Of a stretch of DNA of 64,000 nucleotides, positions 1 to 10,868 are shown piece after piece. The DNA comes from Henckelia pumila (Eukaryota > Streptophyta > Magnoliopsida > Lamiales > Gesneriaceae). The translations under genes were made by a program, and so were the position numbers. Below the pieces are notes generated by a model. It had not been told where the DNA came from. It did not search any database and saw nothing but the letters and a program-made list of their open reading frames with translations. Location of the stretch: contig NC_133122.1 in NCBI RefSeq assembly GCF_033568475.1, forward strand, positions 162,218,130-162,282,129, in the 5' to 3' direction. How positions within the stretch are numbered: position 1 is the stretch's first letter; every line of letters begins with the position of its first letter.

Positions 1-249
1 AATTTTACACATTCAATACATATGTAAAAATTAAAAATACTAATATATATGAACCGCCCGTTAATGCATATGCAAGGTCCAGATAGCATAGAGTAAACAT
101 CACTTTAAGTGCAAATTATTACTGATCTTAGTTAACAACGCTTGGTCTTCAAGCTCCATACAACACCAACATTCCACGAGAAATTGCATAAACGGTAAAG
201 ATATTTACAAAGACTAAAGTTCCTCAACTTGCAGGCTGAGCATTGTTGT

Positions 250-1870
250 CTAGTATCCTCCCTGTATAAACGCGTTCAAGCGGTTCAACTCTTCACGATG
301 CTCGCTCACAACAGCACGAACGACATCTCCAATTGACACCATGCCGATCATCCCACCCTCCTTAATCACCGGAATGTGCCTGATACGGTTATCTACCAAG
401 CAAAATGTTCCACTAGTAAACCATGAACTTTACACCAAAAATTGCACATTGATGAGTCAATTTGTTTCGAATAGAAGTACCTGTCATCAGTTGCATTGCT
501 TTCAACACTTTGGTGTTTGGTGTTACTGTGATGAGTTTGTTCTGTAATCAACAAAGTACATGGTTAAGTGATCATCATGTTAGGACAATGGATTTTCCGG
601 ACACTTCAATATTCGCTTTGACAGAGTCAGATTGCGTGTTTGTGAAAATTATGAGCAACTGTCCATGAAAGTGTTTCAGGTTTATATACCTCTTCGGTCA
701 TAATCTCCCCAACCTTTGTGGATTTGGATGACCGTCCTTGTACGATAATTTTCCTAAGATAATCTGGATTCATATGGAAAAAGTATCATTGAAAGGTCAT
801 CATCTCAGCCAAAAATTTAACTCACAACAGAAAATCTCATATGAAAGAGAAAAGTCATATGCTCATTGTATTCATCCCCCATAGAGATAAATTTCTGATT
901 TTTTATTTGTAGACCATCAAGAATTGATTTTTCTCCACACCAAAGGAAAGGGGCAAAGTATTTTTTAAAAAAAAGTTAATGCATGTATAGAAGGAAAAAA
1001 TGGTAAAATAATATGAAATTAAATTTGCAAAAGTATAATTATAAATTATTCCGCCCCTCATGAACTCAAGTTTTTGGAACAAGTGATTTCCATATGATAG
1101 ATATCAGAGCCAGAAAATGATAAGTTCAGACAAGGAACACAAGTCCCCATGTGCTTTATTAAGTTGGTTTGTGGTGGCCTTTACTTCGGGATGTTCAACC
1201 AAATTACAGATGTACACCTCGAATGTTATTTACAAGTGTTGGGCATGTTAAAAACATAAAGTATTGATTGTGTCCCCTCCCATAAGGTAGGGAGAAGTGG
1301 TTTCAACACAAATAAGATTCGATAACTTAAGAATTCAGAATTCCCGACTTCTACCACGCGGACAAGGCCTCCTTAACCGTGGAGGAATGCAAAACCGTGT
1401 GATTACTAGTTAATAATATAGAAGGGTGTGTACCTCTTTCGGTTATAATTCCAGCAATTGACTTTTCTTCTCCAGGTTTAACCACCACCAGAGCTCCAAC
1501 ATTGTGATGAGTCATCTAACCGCGGTAGCAAAACCGAATAAAAATCAAACTGATGCATACAATAAAGAAAACTGATGCATACAATAAATAAAATTTTAAG
1601 AGCACCTACCGATTTTACAGCATCATACACAGTATCATCTGTCGTGCACCAAAGCCAGGATCCATCTGCACTCTTCCCTTTACCTTTCAGAATATCTGAT
1701 ATTGTGGTGCTTTCAAACCCATGCTCTTCCATATGTGCAGCTGAAACGGATTCATGGCGTGTAAACGCCAGAGGCAGTGCAGCTCGGGGCCTCAGGTTCA
1801 TGTGACGCAGGACAACGTTCTTGAGCACATTTCCATGAGAAAAGATGGCTTGAATACCTCCTTGCATCAT
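250..1870 (-). CDS. CBSX3: CBSX3-type mitochondrial CBS-domain protein, 5 coding exons
   Basis: Exons are complement(250..392, 481..541, 690..763, 1434..1515, 1610..1870). They total 621 nt, giving 206 residues and a stop. Every junction is GT/AG and the phases join cleanly. The N-terminus starts MMQGGIQAIFSHGN, which matches the plant CBSX3 start; the second Met (1867) aligns with the usual first residue. Residues about 1-50 look like a mitochondrial transit peptide (basic, no acidic residues at first). Then come EEHGFESTTISDILK, GSWLWCTTDDTVYDAVKS, a first CBS unit (NVGALVVVKPGEEKSIAGII), RSSKSTKVGEIMTEE and a second CBS unit (NRIRHIPVI, GMIGMVSIGDVVRAVV), ending LNRLNAFIQGGY. The 206-residue length equals the Arabidopsis protein as I remember it. 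In the family, paired CBS domains bind adenosine nucleotides, and CBSX3 is reported to modulate o-type thioredoxin in mitochondria. No internal stops, so it is probably functional. Confidence 0.95.
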
Positions 1871-2662
1871 GCCTATAGTAGAAGAAAAGATATCTAAAGT
1901 TCAAGAGAAGGCAAAATTGGTGTCTTTCAAGTCAAAGGCGGCTTCTTGCTCCAGAACACCCGGAAAAGCGAGGATGTTAGCATGTAATGGGGGAATAAAA
2001 GTTCATCTCAATTCCAATAATATCAAGGATAATGTACTCTGGTATGTAGCAAAATAACATATAATCTCTCCATAAAACAAACTCATCCCATTATAGGAAG
2101 ACACGAAGTAAGGCCCCAATAATGTAATTACAAATCTAAAGAGTTGAGTACATAAAGCATACTAGTTAGGGAGAATCGATGATAAAGATGAGATTCATTT
2201 CTGTAAATTTTGAGCATGATTTGAAATATAGTGTAACGTCACTAAACAATTCAAATGAAGAAAACCACTGAATTCCACAAAGTGAAGAATGAAGCACTAA
2301 GAAAGCATAAAAAGCTGATTCTTCCTAAGAAAAGAAATTTTCCACAGAACAATCACAGTAAAAACTTGATAGTTAAGTTTTTTTTGGCATAATAAATTAA
2401 AGCAGCATCATTTGGTTATGCCCACATAAAGAGCAAATCTAAATGAGGAAAAACTCAATCACCATTTCGGCGCCAAGTTTATATAAACTCTTTGTGTGAA
2501 TTCTTGATGCATACACTCAAGAACCAAGAACCCACATCAGAACTTAAGTTTTTCATTCGATAAATTTCAAGAATTGAGGCAAAAATGATCCTGCACGCAC
2601 ACACATACACATCAATTTGCGCTAAAAATTAGTTTCAGGGATCTGCAGAAAATGGAGTTCAC

Positions 2663-2835
2663 CTTAGGTATCAGAGTCACAAGAAATTGAGCCCCTTTTT
2701 CAGTTAAAGGCTGTTCCTAGTTTCTCCACCGCAAACTCCAACGCTTTCTGTGTTTGAATACACTCTTTTGTAAACAAATTCAGATAAACAAAGAGTGAAT
2801 TGTGTCTTCCAAGTTCCATGGACCTCTTTTACGAG
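2663..2835 (-). other. 5' UTR exon of the CBSX3 gene
   Basis: The minus strand has a good donor (CTAAG|GTGAAC) with the exon ending at 2663. A pyrimidine-rich acceptor (tcttctactatag) lies just before the start codon near 1873. This implies a 5' UTR intron of about 0.79 kb. The upstream limit is set only by the TATA box and is approximate. Inference from splice signals. Confidence 0.6.
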
Positions 2836-2862
2836 TTACATTGGAATTATTATTATTTTTTT

Positions 2863-2870
2863 ATTTTATA
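2863..2870 (-). promoter_or_regulatory. TATA box of the CBSX3 gene
   Basis: TATAAAAT on the minus strand, about 30 nt upstream of the inferred 5' UTR exon, which is normal plant spacing. Confidence 0.45.
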
Positions 2871-3284
2871 CAAGTAAAATGGGAAATTTTATTTTAATAA
2901 AAAAATGTAAGTAAATAAATTAATAGGCGGAATTTTCTTTAATTGATATTCAAAAAAATATATCATTGGGTGAATTTACTTACTTTAATTGATATTTAAA
3001 AAAAACCTTAAATTTATGTGTGAATTTTCTTTTTTCATTTTATGTGATAAAGTAAGTAAATAAATAAATAGGCGGAAGCATTGTTATCTTGAAAATACAA
3101 TGCATAATGAAATAAGTTCATTTTAATTATTTTTCGAAAATTGAATCTCATTTGAGTTGTAGTAACTAGTAATTACTAATTAGTTGAGATGTGAGATTGG
3201 TAAATAAGTGGTGTTTTAGGAATTTTAAACAATAAAAGGTTTTGTTACATAATATTTAGCAAAGAACACTATTTTTTGTTGGAA

Positions 3285-3455
3285 ATGCTACATGTACATA
3301 TTGAGTTACACATTGGGTTACAAATTACACATGAAATTACAAAATTATCCTTCCACTAGATTTGAAAATAATCTTTCCAAAATACATTAATGATATTTAT
3401 GTAATTTCAAGTTCAACGTGTAACCAACGTGTAATCTTTTGTGTACATGTAGCAT
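3285..3455. mobile_element. 171 bp foldback / MITE-like element
   Basis: The ends are a perfect 14 bp inverted repeat: atgctacatgtaca at 3285-3298 and tgtacatgtagcat at 3442-3455. The inner flanks (gttacac/gtgtaac blocks) also pair, so most of the element folds back. It has no coding capacity. The superfamily is unknown because no clear target duplication was seen. Confidence 0.6.
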
Positions 3456-4497
3456 CGCCTTTTTTTTTAAGTATGTTTCTAGTAATCTTACATATTTGTT
3501 TTCATGAAATAGGTCTATCTGAATCATATATGTGTTGCAAAAGTAACATTTGTAATATAATTTTTTTTTCCATGATTCAAGTCGTGTCAGTCAGAGATAT
3601 GTTTCACAAAATCAAACAATGAAACGATCTCATAAATTTTTTTTGTTTTTAAAAAAATTTAGTTCTAAGACAGGTTAAAACAAATAAAATCCTTAAAAGG
3701 AAAATTTATTGCCACACTCGTCATCGCATCAATCTTTATAGTTAAAAATAATTAAGAAGATATTTTTTTATTTTAAAAATATCACAAGTCACTTCTCAAT
3801 TATTCTTTAAAAATTATACCTTTTGAGATTAATTTTTAAAAAAAATTCATAAATTTTTTTATAAAACTCTTGTCCGAACACATGTTTTTTTTTTTTTCAT
3901 TTATAAAACTCTAAAACATTTTAAAAGTAATTTTCCAAAAAGAAATTTTTTTCTTCCGCTTGATGACCAAAAATTAATGAGCGAAAAAATATATAAGCAT
4001 ATGAATGATTCCTATTCTTGGATTAATGATAATTTAAAAATCATTAATCTGTGTTCTGCATCGACATATGTCCCTACTGTATATTTAAAGCACCAAGTGG
4101 AATCGCTTAAATTAGATGCATATAATATTTAAATACTTTTTTTCAAAAGGAAAAAAAGCTGAAAATGTAACCAAGTGTTACCTTATATTTAATTTAATAT
4201 ATTTAAGTCGATGGTGGGCACGAATAGTAATTAGATAAATAGTTATTCCATTAAATAGTACATAAATTTTTAATATATATAGGACGTGTGGACAAGGGGG
4301 TAACGAGATCATATTTTATGTATGTATCCATATATAATGATGTAGATGGGGACATAAACAATTGTGTGGGAATGAGTCATTGGGCACTTGGGAACATATC
4401 CACACGTAAACAATTACAATCCATCGTTATCCAAAAGAGTTGAATTTCTTCACTAAAAAAAATGGAAAAAAATGGAGTTGAAATTTTTTCATTTAGG
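3456..4497. other. AT-rich intergenic DNA, no gene seen
   Basis: A/T homopolymer runs and short non-conserved frames only. Nothing recognisable on either strand. Confidence 0.6.
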
Positions 4498-5204
4498 GGT
4501 GTATTGGTTCTAGATTTTTAATGATTTTTGTGAAGTTTAAAAGTTTAGAAGTATTTAATCTAGGCTTTAATATACTCCATAAAAGTTAAGTGATATTCAA
4601 GATGATTTTTAAAAGTAATGTGATATTCAAACTTAACTTTTAAAAATTATATAAAAATCTAGAGGTATTCAAAATGTCAATAAACTTTTCAAGACTCCAT
4701 ATAATTCTATTAAGTATAATAATTAAATCCTAAGGTACAACAATAAAATAATTGTCATTGGTTCAACCTAAAGATTTGGATTGACATTTTCAAACTCACA
4801 CTTTTTTATTTTTATAAATAGTCTATATATAATACTAGTCTCATACATACTTATTATATTAAAAATAATATATATACAGTTTCAAAAAATATATATATAT
4901 ATACAAACATATTTTTCTATTTCTAAAATAGAATATAATTTTTTATCATTCATAATTTTTTGAATTTTAATTACAAAACTTCACAAAATTTAAAATAATA
5001 TTTATTAAAAATTTTAAATAAATATTATAATACACGACAAAAAATTATAACATTTTATTGATAATTGAAAATAACAATAATTATTTTTTATGATTTATTC
5101 ATTATTTATTATATAAAATTTGATGTTTTAATAGTTTCTATAATTTTTTAATCTGTAGCTTAATTTTTATTATAACTCAAATTTTTTATAGTGATTTTAT
5201 TCAC

Positions 5205-5279
<75 letters not shown>

Positions 5280-5853
5280 TGTGTGTGTGTGTGTATACAT
5301 GATATATATTTATAATAATAATATGTATATGATTGATATATATTGACTTGATATATTAGCGTTGTTTTAAAAATTTATTAATACGAATGTGTGTATATAT
5401 ATATATATATATAGATATTATATAAATAAGGATACTATATAAAATTCGATATATTCAAATTTTATAGATTTATATTAATTTATTAATTACAATAAATTTA
5501 ATACTATTTATCGATTTTTGTAAACCAGATTGATAAGTAAAAATTATTTACATTGATAGATAAAAATATTTTAAAGAAATATAATTATTTTAAAGAAATA
5601 TAAATAGAAGTATTGACACTCTATTAATATATAATTCTAAAAAATAAATCAAAATCAAAATCATGAATTACAAAATTCATAGGATTCTATAAAAAGTTTA
5701 CAATGTCAATAAAAGTCATGAAAAATAAATCTGCAAGATTCTATGACAATTTTAAAAATATGTGAGATTCTATAAAAATTTGTACAAATCCATCAAATCC
5801 CCAAAATTCTGTCATTTAAAAAAAATCAGTAAATCTCTGCAACAAATACTAGG
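4498..5853. mobile_element. probable non-autonomous DNA element, about 1.36 kb, degenerate terminal inverted repeats
   Basis: The left end reads gtgtattggttctagattt followed by an A/T-rich stretch. The reverse complement of the right end contains gtatttgttgcagagattta. The two align as an imperfect inverted repeat and continue into similar sub-terminal repeats (gattcta..aaaaattt, aatgtcaataaa). There are no meaningful reading frames, and the interior carries a microsatellite. Boundaries and class are inferred; it could instead be two independent AT-rich repeats. Confidence 0.35.
5209..5296. repeat. (TA)n then (GT)n microsatellite
   Basis: About 33 TA dinucleotides run directly into a (GT)n tract, with a second short TA tract near 5394-5412. 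Confidence 0.95.
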
Positions 5854-6399
5854 TGTGTCTTTTAAAAATGCTGAAGTTTGTGGGCCTTAGAGTAAGTATG
5901 AAACTTGGGCCAAAACAATGTTAAGTTTCTTGCCAAAGCTTAATATATTGGAGCCCAACAAGACTGGTAAAAAGGTGGTCCGTCGTTTTGTGCTACCCGT
6001 TGGGATGAGGGGTATCCTTTTAACCGGGCCACTGAAAAAACTAGACCAATCTAAAATGTTATTTTAAAAAGTAGACCATGCAAAATTTTATTTTGGTCAA
6101 ATGACCTCTTCCAAATAAAATAAATAAATAAAAATGCATATCAGAAAAAACGCTTAGGCTGGTGAAACCCTTCCCTCCATCTCCAACGGCTCTTCTTCTT
6201 TTCTTCATCATTTTCTCCACCATTGATCATCTCTCCTTTTTTTTTCATTCTTTCTCTACAATACTTAAGATAACATTGTATTTTTGTTTTTTTCTTCTAC
6301 AAAGCCTCAACTTTTCTCAATATAAAAGGATGTGAAAGCTTAGATAAAATTTTATTTTTTCGCAAAAAAATCTACATTGTTTGAAGATTTACTATTTTT
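5854..6399. other. intergenic DNA left of the MULE
   Basis: No gene. Pyrimidine-rich stretches (ctcttcttcttttcttcatc near 6190) resemble a 5' leader of the downstream transposase gene, but no promoter can be defined. The MULE's left terminus may lie here; I could not find a matching inverted repeat at the right. Confidence 0.4.
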
Positions 6400-7030
6400 T
6401 ATGATTGTGTATATATTTTAAACAAAATTTTTCATATTTTTCGTCTTTGATTATTCAGTCGCCCAAAACTACAAGTTCAGTCGCCCAACTATATTATTCA
6501 GTCGTCCAAACTGTTTAATGGCAAAATTATATTTTTGTTTATAAATTTAATGCTTTGTATTATTGTGTATATATTTTAAACATAATTTTGCATATAATTT
6601 CATCCTTAATTGTTCAGTCGCCCAACACATTAAGTTCAGTCGTCCAACTATGTATTCAGTCTCCCAAACTACTTAATCGCAAAAAATCTATTTTATTTAT
6701 CGTTTTACTGCTTTATATTATTGTATATATAGTGTAAACATAATTTTTCATGTATTTTCATCCTTAATTGTTCAGTCGCCCAACACTATATGTTCAGCAG
6801 CCCAACTATGTATTCAGTCGCCCGATATGTTTAATCGCAAAAATCTGTTTTATTTATTGATTTACTGCTTTGTATTATTTTGCATATATTGTAAACATGA
6901 TTATAACATTTTCATCCTTAATTTTTCAGTCTCCCAACATTATAAATTAAGTTGTCCAGCTATGTATTCAGTTGCCCAAATTTATATGTTATGCAATCTG
7001 TATATTTTTGACATCATTATTACTTATTTT
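6400..7030. repeat. tandem array, about 4 units of about 158 bp, upstream of transposase
   Basis: Units begin near 6404, 6562, 6720 and 6875 with attgtgtatatattttaaac or close variants. Each carries two or three copies of ttcagtcgcccaac-type words, then a T-rich stretch ending ctgctttgtattatt. It ends a few bases before the transposase start, so the array forms its leader or promoter. Confidence 0.8.
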
Positions 7031-7038
7031 GTATAGGA

Positions 7039-9484
7039 ATGACGATCATCCAGATATTGATTAATTCTAATGGGGAGTGAAAGATTGATGAACAAGGAAC
7101 TTATACATGGTTATGCAAATCAAAAGAATGGACAGCGATTTCGGTTGATGATGGCAATATGACCATAGAAGTTGTTGTGAGTGAAATATATGAGATACTT
7201 GGTATGACTAAATCAGAAATGAGTTGAAGTTGAGTTATTTATCAGTAGTAGATACATGCAAACCATGCCCAATCTATATACGTGATTCACGATCGTTGAC
7301 GACATATTTATCATTTGGTGATGCACGTACTAGACCCGTGTTGCATGTGAAAGTCATTAAGATTTGTGATATTGGAGTTCATAAAGAAAATGATAATGAA
7401 TTTCATGTTCACTTTGGAGACGTGGATGTTATAAATGCAGATGTTAGAAGAGAAGAATGTGTTTTTTATGCAAATGTAGAATGCAGAAGAAAAGAGTTTG
7501 ATTTGGATATGAATGGTTTAAATCAGGGTACACGTGATGAATATTTTGATTGTACTTTTATCCAAGATGGTATCGAATTGTCTGCGGCAACGAAAGATGT
7601 AATGGTTGAAGAAGATAATTCCAATGAAACCTTAAATCAAAATGATGATTTCGATCGACCAAGAACACAAAGTCCACATGTTGATTATCATCACTCTGAT
7701 ATAGTGGAAGTTAGCACACAAAATTTGTTGAAAATCAGTAATGGTGTTGGTACATATTCATTTACCGATGGATCGAATTTATCAGTTGGTCAAGAGTTTA
7801 GCAGTAAGGCTGAACTTAAGAAAGAATTGACAATGATTTCTCTGAATGCTTCATTTGAAACATGGGTTGAAAGGTCGACGAAGAAAATTTATATAGTGAG
7901 ATGCATTACAAAAAAATGCAGTTGGAGAGTACGAGCAACACAAAAAAAGAATTCAACTCAGTTTCAAATTCAAATTTATTGTAACACACACACCTGTGAC
8001 CTTTCTGACAGACGAAGAAGACATCGACAAGCAACTTCTGCTGTAGTTGCAGATGTTTTGGTAGAAAATTTTATAGGGCAACAAATCATCCCTGCACCAA
8101 AAACTGTAACGACGATGATGCAAAATAAAGGGCTTGGTGTTAGATACTACAAAGCTTGGATGGGCAAACAACTTGCTCTTAAGCATTTGGGAGGAGATCC
8201 GGAAGAGAGCTATAGAATCATGGCAGCTTATTTATTTGTTGTTAAGCAGGTGAAAAAAGATACCGTAACTCATTTGGAGATCGACTATAGTGGAAGATTT
8301 AAATACATGTTCCTGGCTTATGGGGTATGCATTCATGGATTTCGTAGAATGCAAAAAGTTATAGCAATTGATGGTACTTTTTTGAAAGCAAAATACAGGG
8401 GTGTTTTACTTCTTGCGACAGCCCAAGATGGAGATTTACAGCAATACCCCATTGCATGGGATGTCGTTGACTCGGAGAATGAAATGTCATGGACTTGGTT
8501 TTTGGAGAAATTGCATGAATTGATTCCAGATGATCGTGATTTGGTAATTATCTCCGATAGACATGCTGCCATTATCACTGCAGTTGCCGCGGTGTACAAG
8601 CATTCACATCATCTACATTGCACATGGCACCTTCACAAAATATTGCTACCCATTGTGGTAAAAAAGGTGATGGAGTTGAGTTGTTCATGAAGACTGCTTA
8701 TGCATGCAAAATATTTGAGTTTAACATGTTGTATGAGAAGTTGAAAAATCAATACCCGAGTATGACTGCATATCTCGAGAAAAGCACTTCATCGGACAAA
8801 TGGTCTAGAGCTTTCTGTCAAGGTAACCGATATAATATTATGACAACTAATGGGGCTGAGTCGATAAATTCTAGATTTTCCGAGGAAAGAGAGTTGCCAA
8901 TCATAGCGATGTTGAATTCACTTCAAAGTATGGTTTCAGTTTTGTTCAACAAACACCGCACATCGGCAGAGTTAGCCTCAAGCAGAACAAAGTTAACTCC
9001 ATCGATAGAGTTGATTTTGCGAACCAGGTTTAATGAGTCACAATGCCTAAAGGTAACTCAATTGAATTATTCTGAATATCATGTAGTTGGCGATGATACG
9101 GATGAAGTGGTTGATTTCTCCACCTATTCGTGTAGTTGTTGTGTGTTCCAATGTGATAAAATCCCTTGTAAGCACGCATTAGCAGCTTGTCATCTTGCAA
9201 ATTATGATATCTACGAATTGTGTTCACCTTATTACCTCGTGCATATGTGGCGCCTAGCCTACTCGGGTACCATTTACCCTGTGCCTCATCAAAGATATTG
9301 GAAGATTCCCGAAGATATTTCTATTTTGGAAGTGTTGTCTCCTCACTTCAAGCCAAAGAGAGGGAGACCAAATAAACGAAGAAGGCCATCTACTAGAGAG
9401 TTTGGACGACAACGAAAGAAAAAATGCAGTATATGCAATGATGTTGGACATTATAAGTCGACATGTACTCGTAACAGCACTTGA
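7039..9484 (+). pseudogene. MuDR/MULE transposase, disrupted
   Basis: The likely ATG is at 7039. An in-frame TGA follows at 7078-7080 where a Trp codon is expected, and a frameshift lies near 7220. The main frame then runs from 7224 to about 8632, where a 1-base loss moves the reading to the frame ending 9484. Domains in order: N-terminal ubiquitin-like region; MuDR DNA-binding domain (VGQEFSSKAELKKEL, then KKCSWRVRA); MULE DDE core with first Asp in IAIDGTFLKAKYRGVLL, second in VIISDRHAAI and Glu in TTNGAESINSRF; SWIM zinc finger (CSCCVFQCDKIPCKHA); C-terminal zinc knuckle (CSICNDVGHYKSTC). All catalytic positions survive, but the frame breaks make it inactive unless the sequence has errors. 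It would have bound element termini and catalysed excision and insertion. Confidence 0.9.
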
Positions 9485-9574
9485 TGTAGTAGAAAATATT
9501 ATTTTTTAAAGTGGTCAATCAAATCTTTATTTCATGTAGTTTGACAATTATAACTATTGCAATCATTTTATGTG

Positions 9575-10225
9575 ATGTAATTCATGAGTTATAACTATTT
9601 ATCATATAATGATATACTTACGTTGATATTGAAGACTATAAATTTTGAAACTAGTGTAAAATAGAGCAAGAGCGGCCGGAGGCGACTGAGTCATGTGATA
9701 TAAAAAGGTGATAAAATTCAAGAGTTATAACTATTTACCATATAATGATATATTTACGTTGATGTTAAAGACTATAAATTTTGAAACTAGTGTAAAATAA
9801 AAAAATTGCGACCAAAAGCTACCGAAGGCGACTGAGTCATGTGATATAAAAAGGTGATGGAATTCAAGATATAATGGTGTATTTACATTGATGTTAAAGA
9901 CTATCAATTTTGAAACTAGTGTAAAATAGAGTAAGAGCGACTGAAGGCGACTGAGTCATGTGATATAAAAAGGTGATGGAATTCAAGATATAATGATATA
10001 TTTACATTGATGTTAAAGACTATAAATTTTAAAACTAGTGTAAAATAAAGCAAGAACGACCGAAGAAGACTGAGTCATGTGATATAAAGAGGTGATGAAA
10101 TTCAAGATATAATGGTATATTTACATTGATGTTAAAGACTATAAATTTTGAAACTAGTGTAAAATAGAGCAAAAGTGACCAAAGGCGACTGAGTCATGTG
10201 ATATAAAAAGGTGATGAAATTCAAG
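9575..10225. repeat. tandem array, 5 units of about 119 bp
   Basis: The landmark gactgagtcatgtgatat occurs at 9684, 9830, 9949, 10068 and 10187. Spacing is 146, then 119 three times. The longer first interval has an extra agttataactatttacca block. Each unit also holds tttgaaactagtgtaaaata and an agcgaccgaaggcgact-type core. It starts about 90 bp after the transposase stop. Confidence 0.9.
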
Positions 10226-10868
10226 ATATCCATGTGAATATACATTAAAAGATTGAAAATATCCTTAGAAACATTATTTGACTCATTTTTCAACTAATAT
10301 CTCTCTGTCGCCATTCAGTCGCCATCAGTCTCTCTCGGTCGCTCTTAGTTTTTATTTTGCTTATTCATCACTTAATTCAAATTTTGTAGGTTCATATGCA
10401 TGTGAATATACATTAAAATATTTAAAATATCCTTAAAAACATTATTTGACTCATTTTTCAACTAATATCTATCGGTCGCCATCAGTCACTCTCGGTCGCT
10501 CTTAGTTTTTATTTGGCTTATTCATCACTAGATTCAAATTTTGTAGGTTCATATGCATGTGAATATACATTAAAATATTAAAAATATCCTTAGAAACATT
10601 ATTTGACTCATTTTTCAACTAATATCTCTCGATCGCCATTCAGTCGCTCTCGGTCACTCTTAGTTTTTATTTGGCTTATTCACCACTTGATTCAAATTTT
10701 GTAGCTTCATATCCATGAGAATATACATTAAAAGATTGAAAATATCCTTAGAAACATTATTTGACTCATTTTTCAACTAATATCTCTCGGTCGCCATCAG
10801 TCGCTCTCGGTCGCTCTTAGTTTTTATTTGGCTTATTCATCACTTGATTCAAATTTTGTAGCTTCATG
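10226..10868. repeat. tandem array, 4 units of about 158 bp
   Basis: The landmark acattatttgactcattttt occurs at 10271, 10439, 10596 and 10754. Each unit carries ctcggtcgccatcagtcgc-type words, a T-rich stretch and gattcaaattttgtag. It abuts the stop codon of the convergent DUF1985-type pseudogene. Confidence 0.9.

Noticed and set aside
3362..3622. 86-codon plus-strand frame
   Set aside because: Overlaps the foldback element and AT-rich DNA, no family features.
6400..7030. Regular repeats that might be taken for a CRISPR array
   Set aside because: Units are about 158 bp and wholly repeated, with no short repeat and unique spacer pattern, and the genome is a plant.
8333..8599. Minus-strand frame within the transposase
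   Set aside because: Mirror of the conserved DDE-core coding frame.
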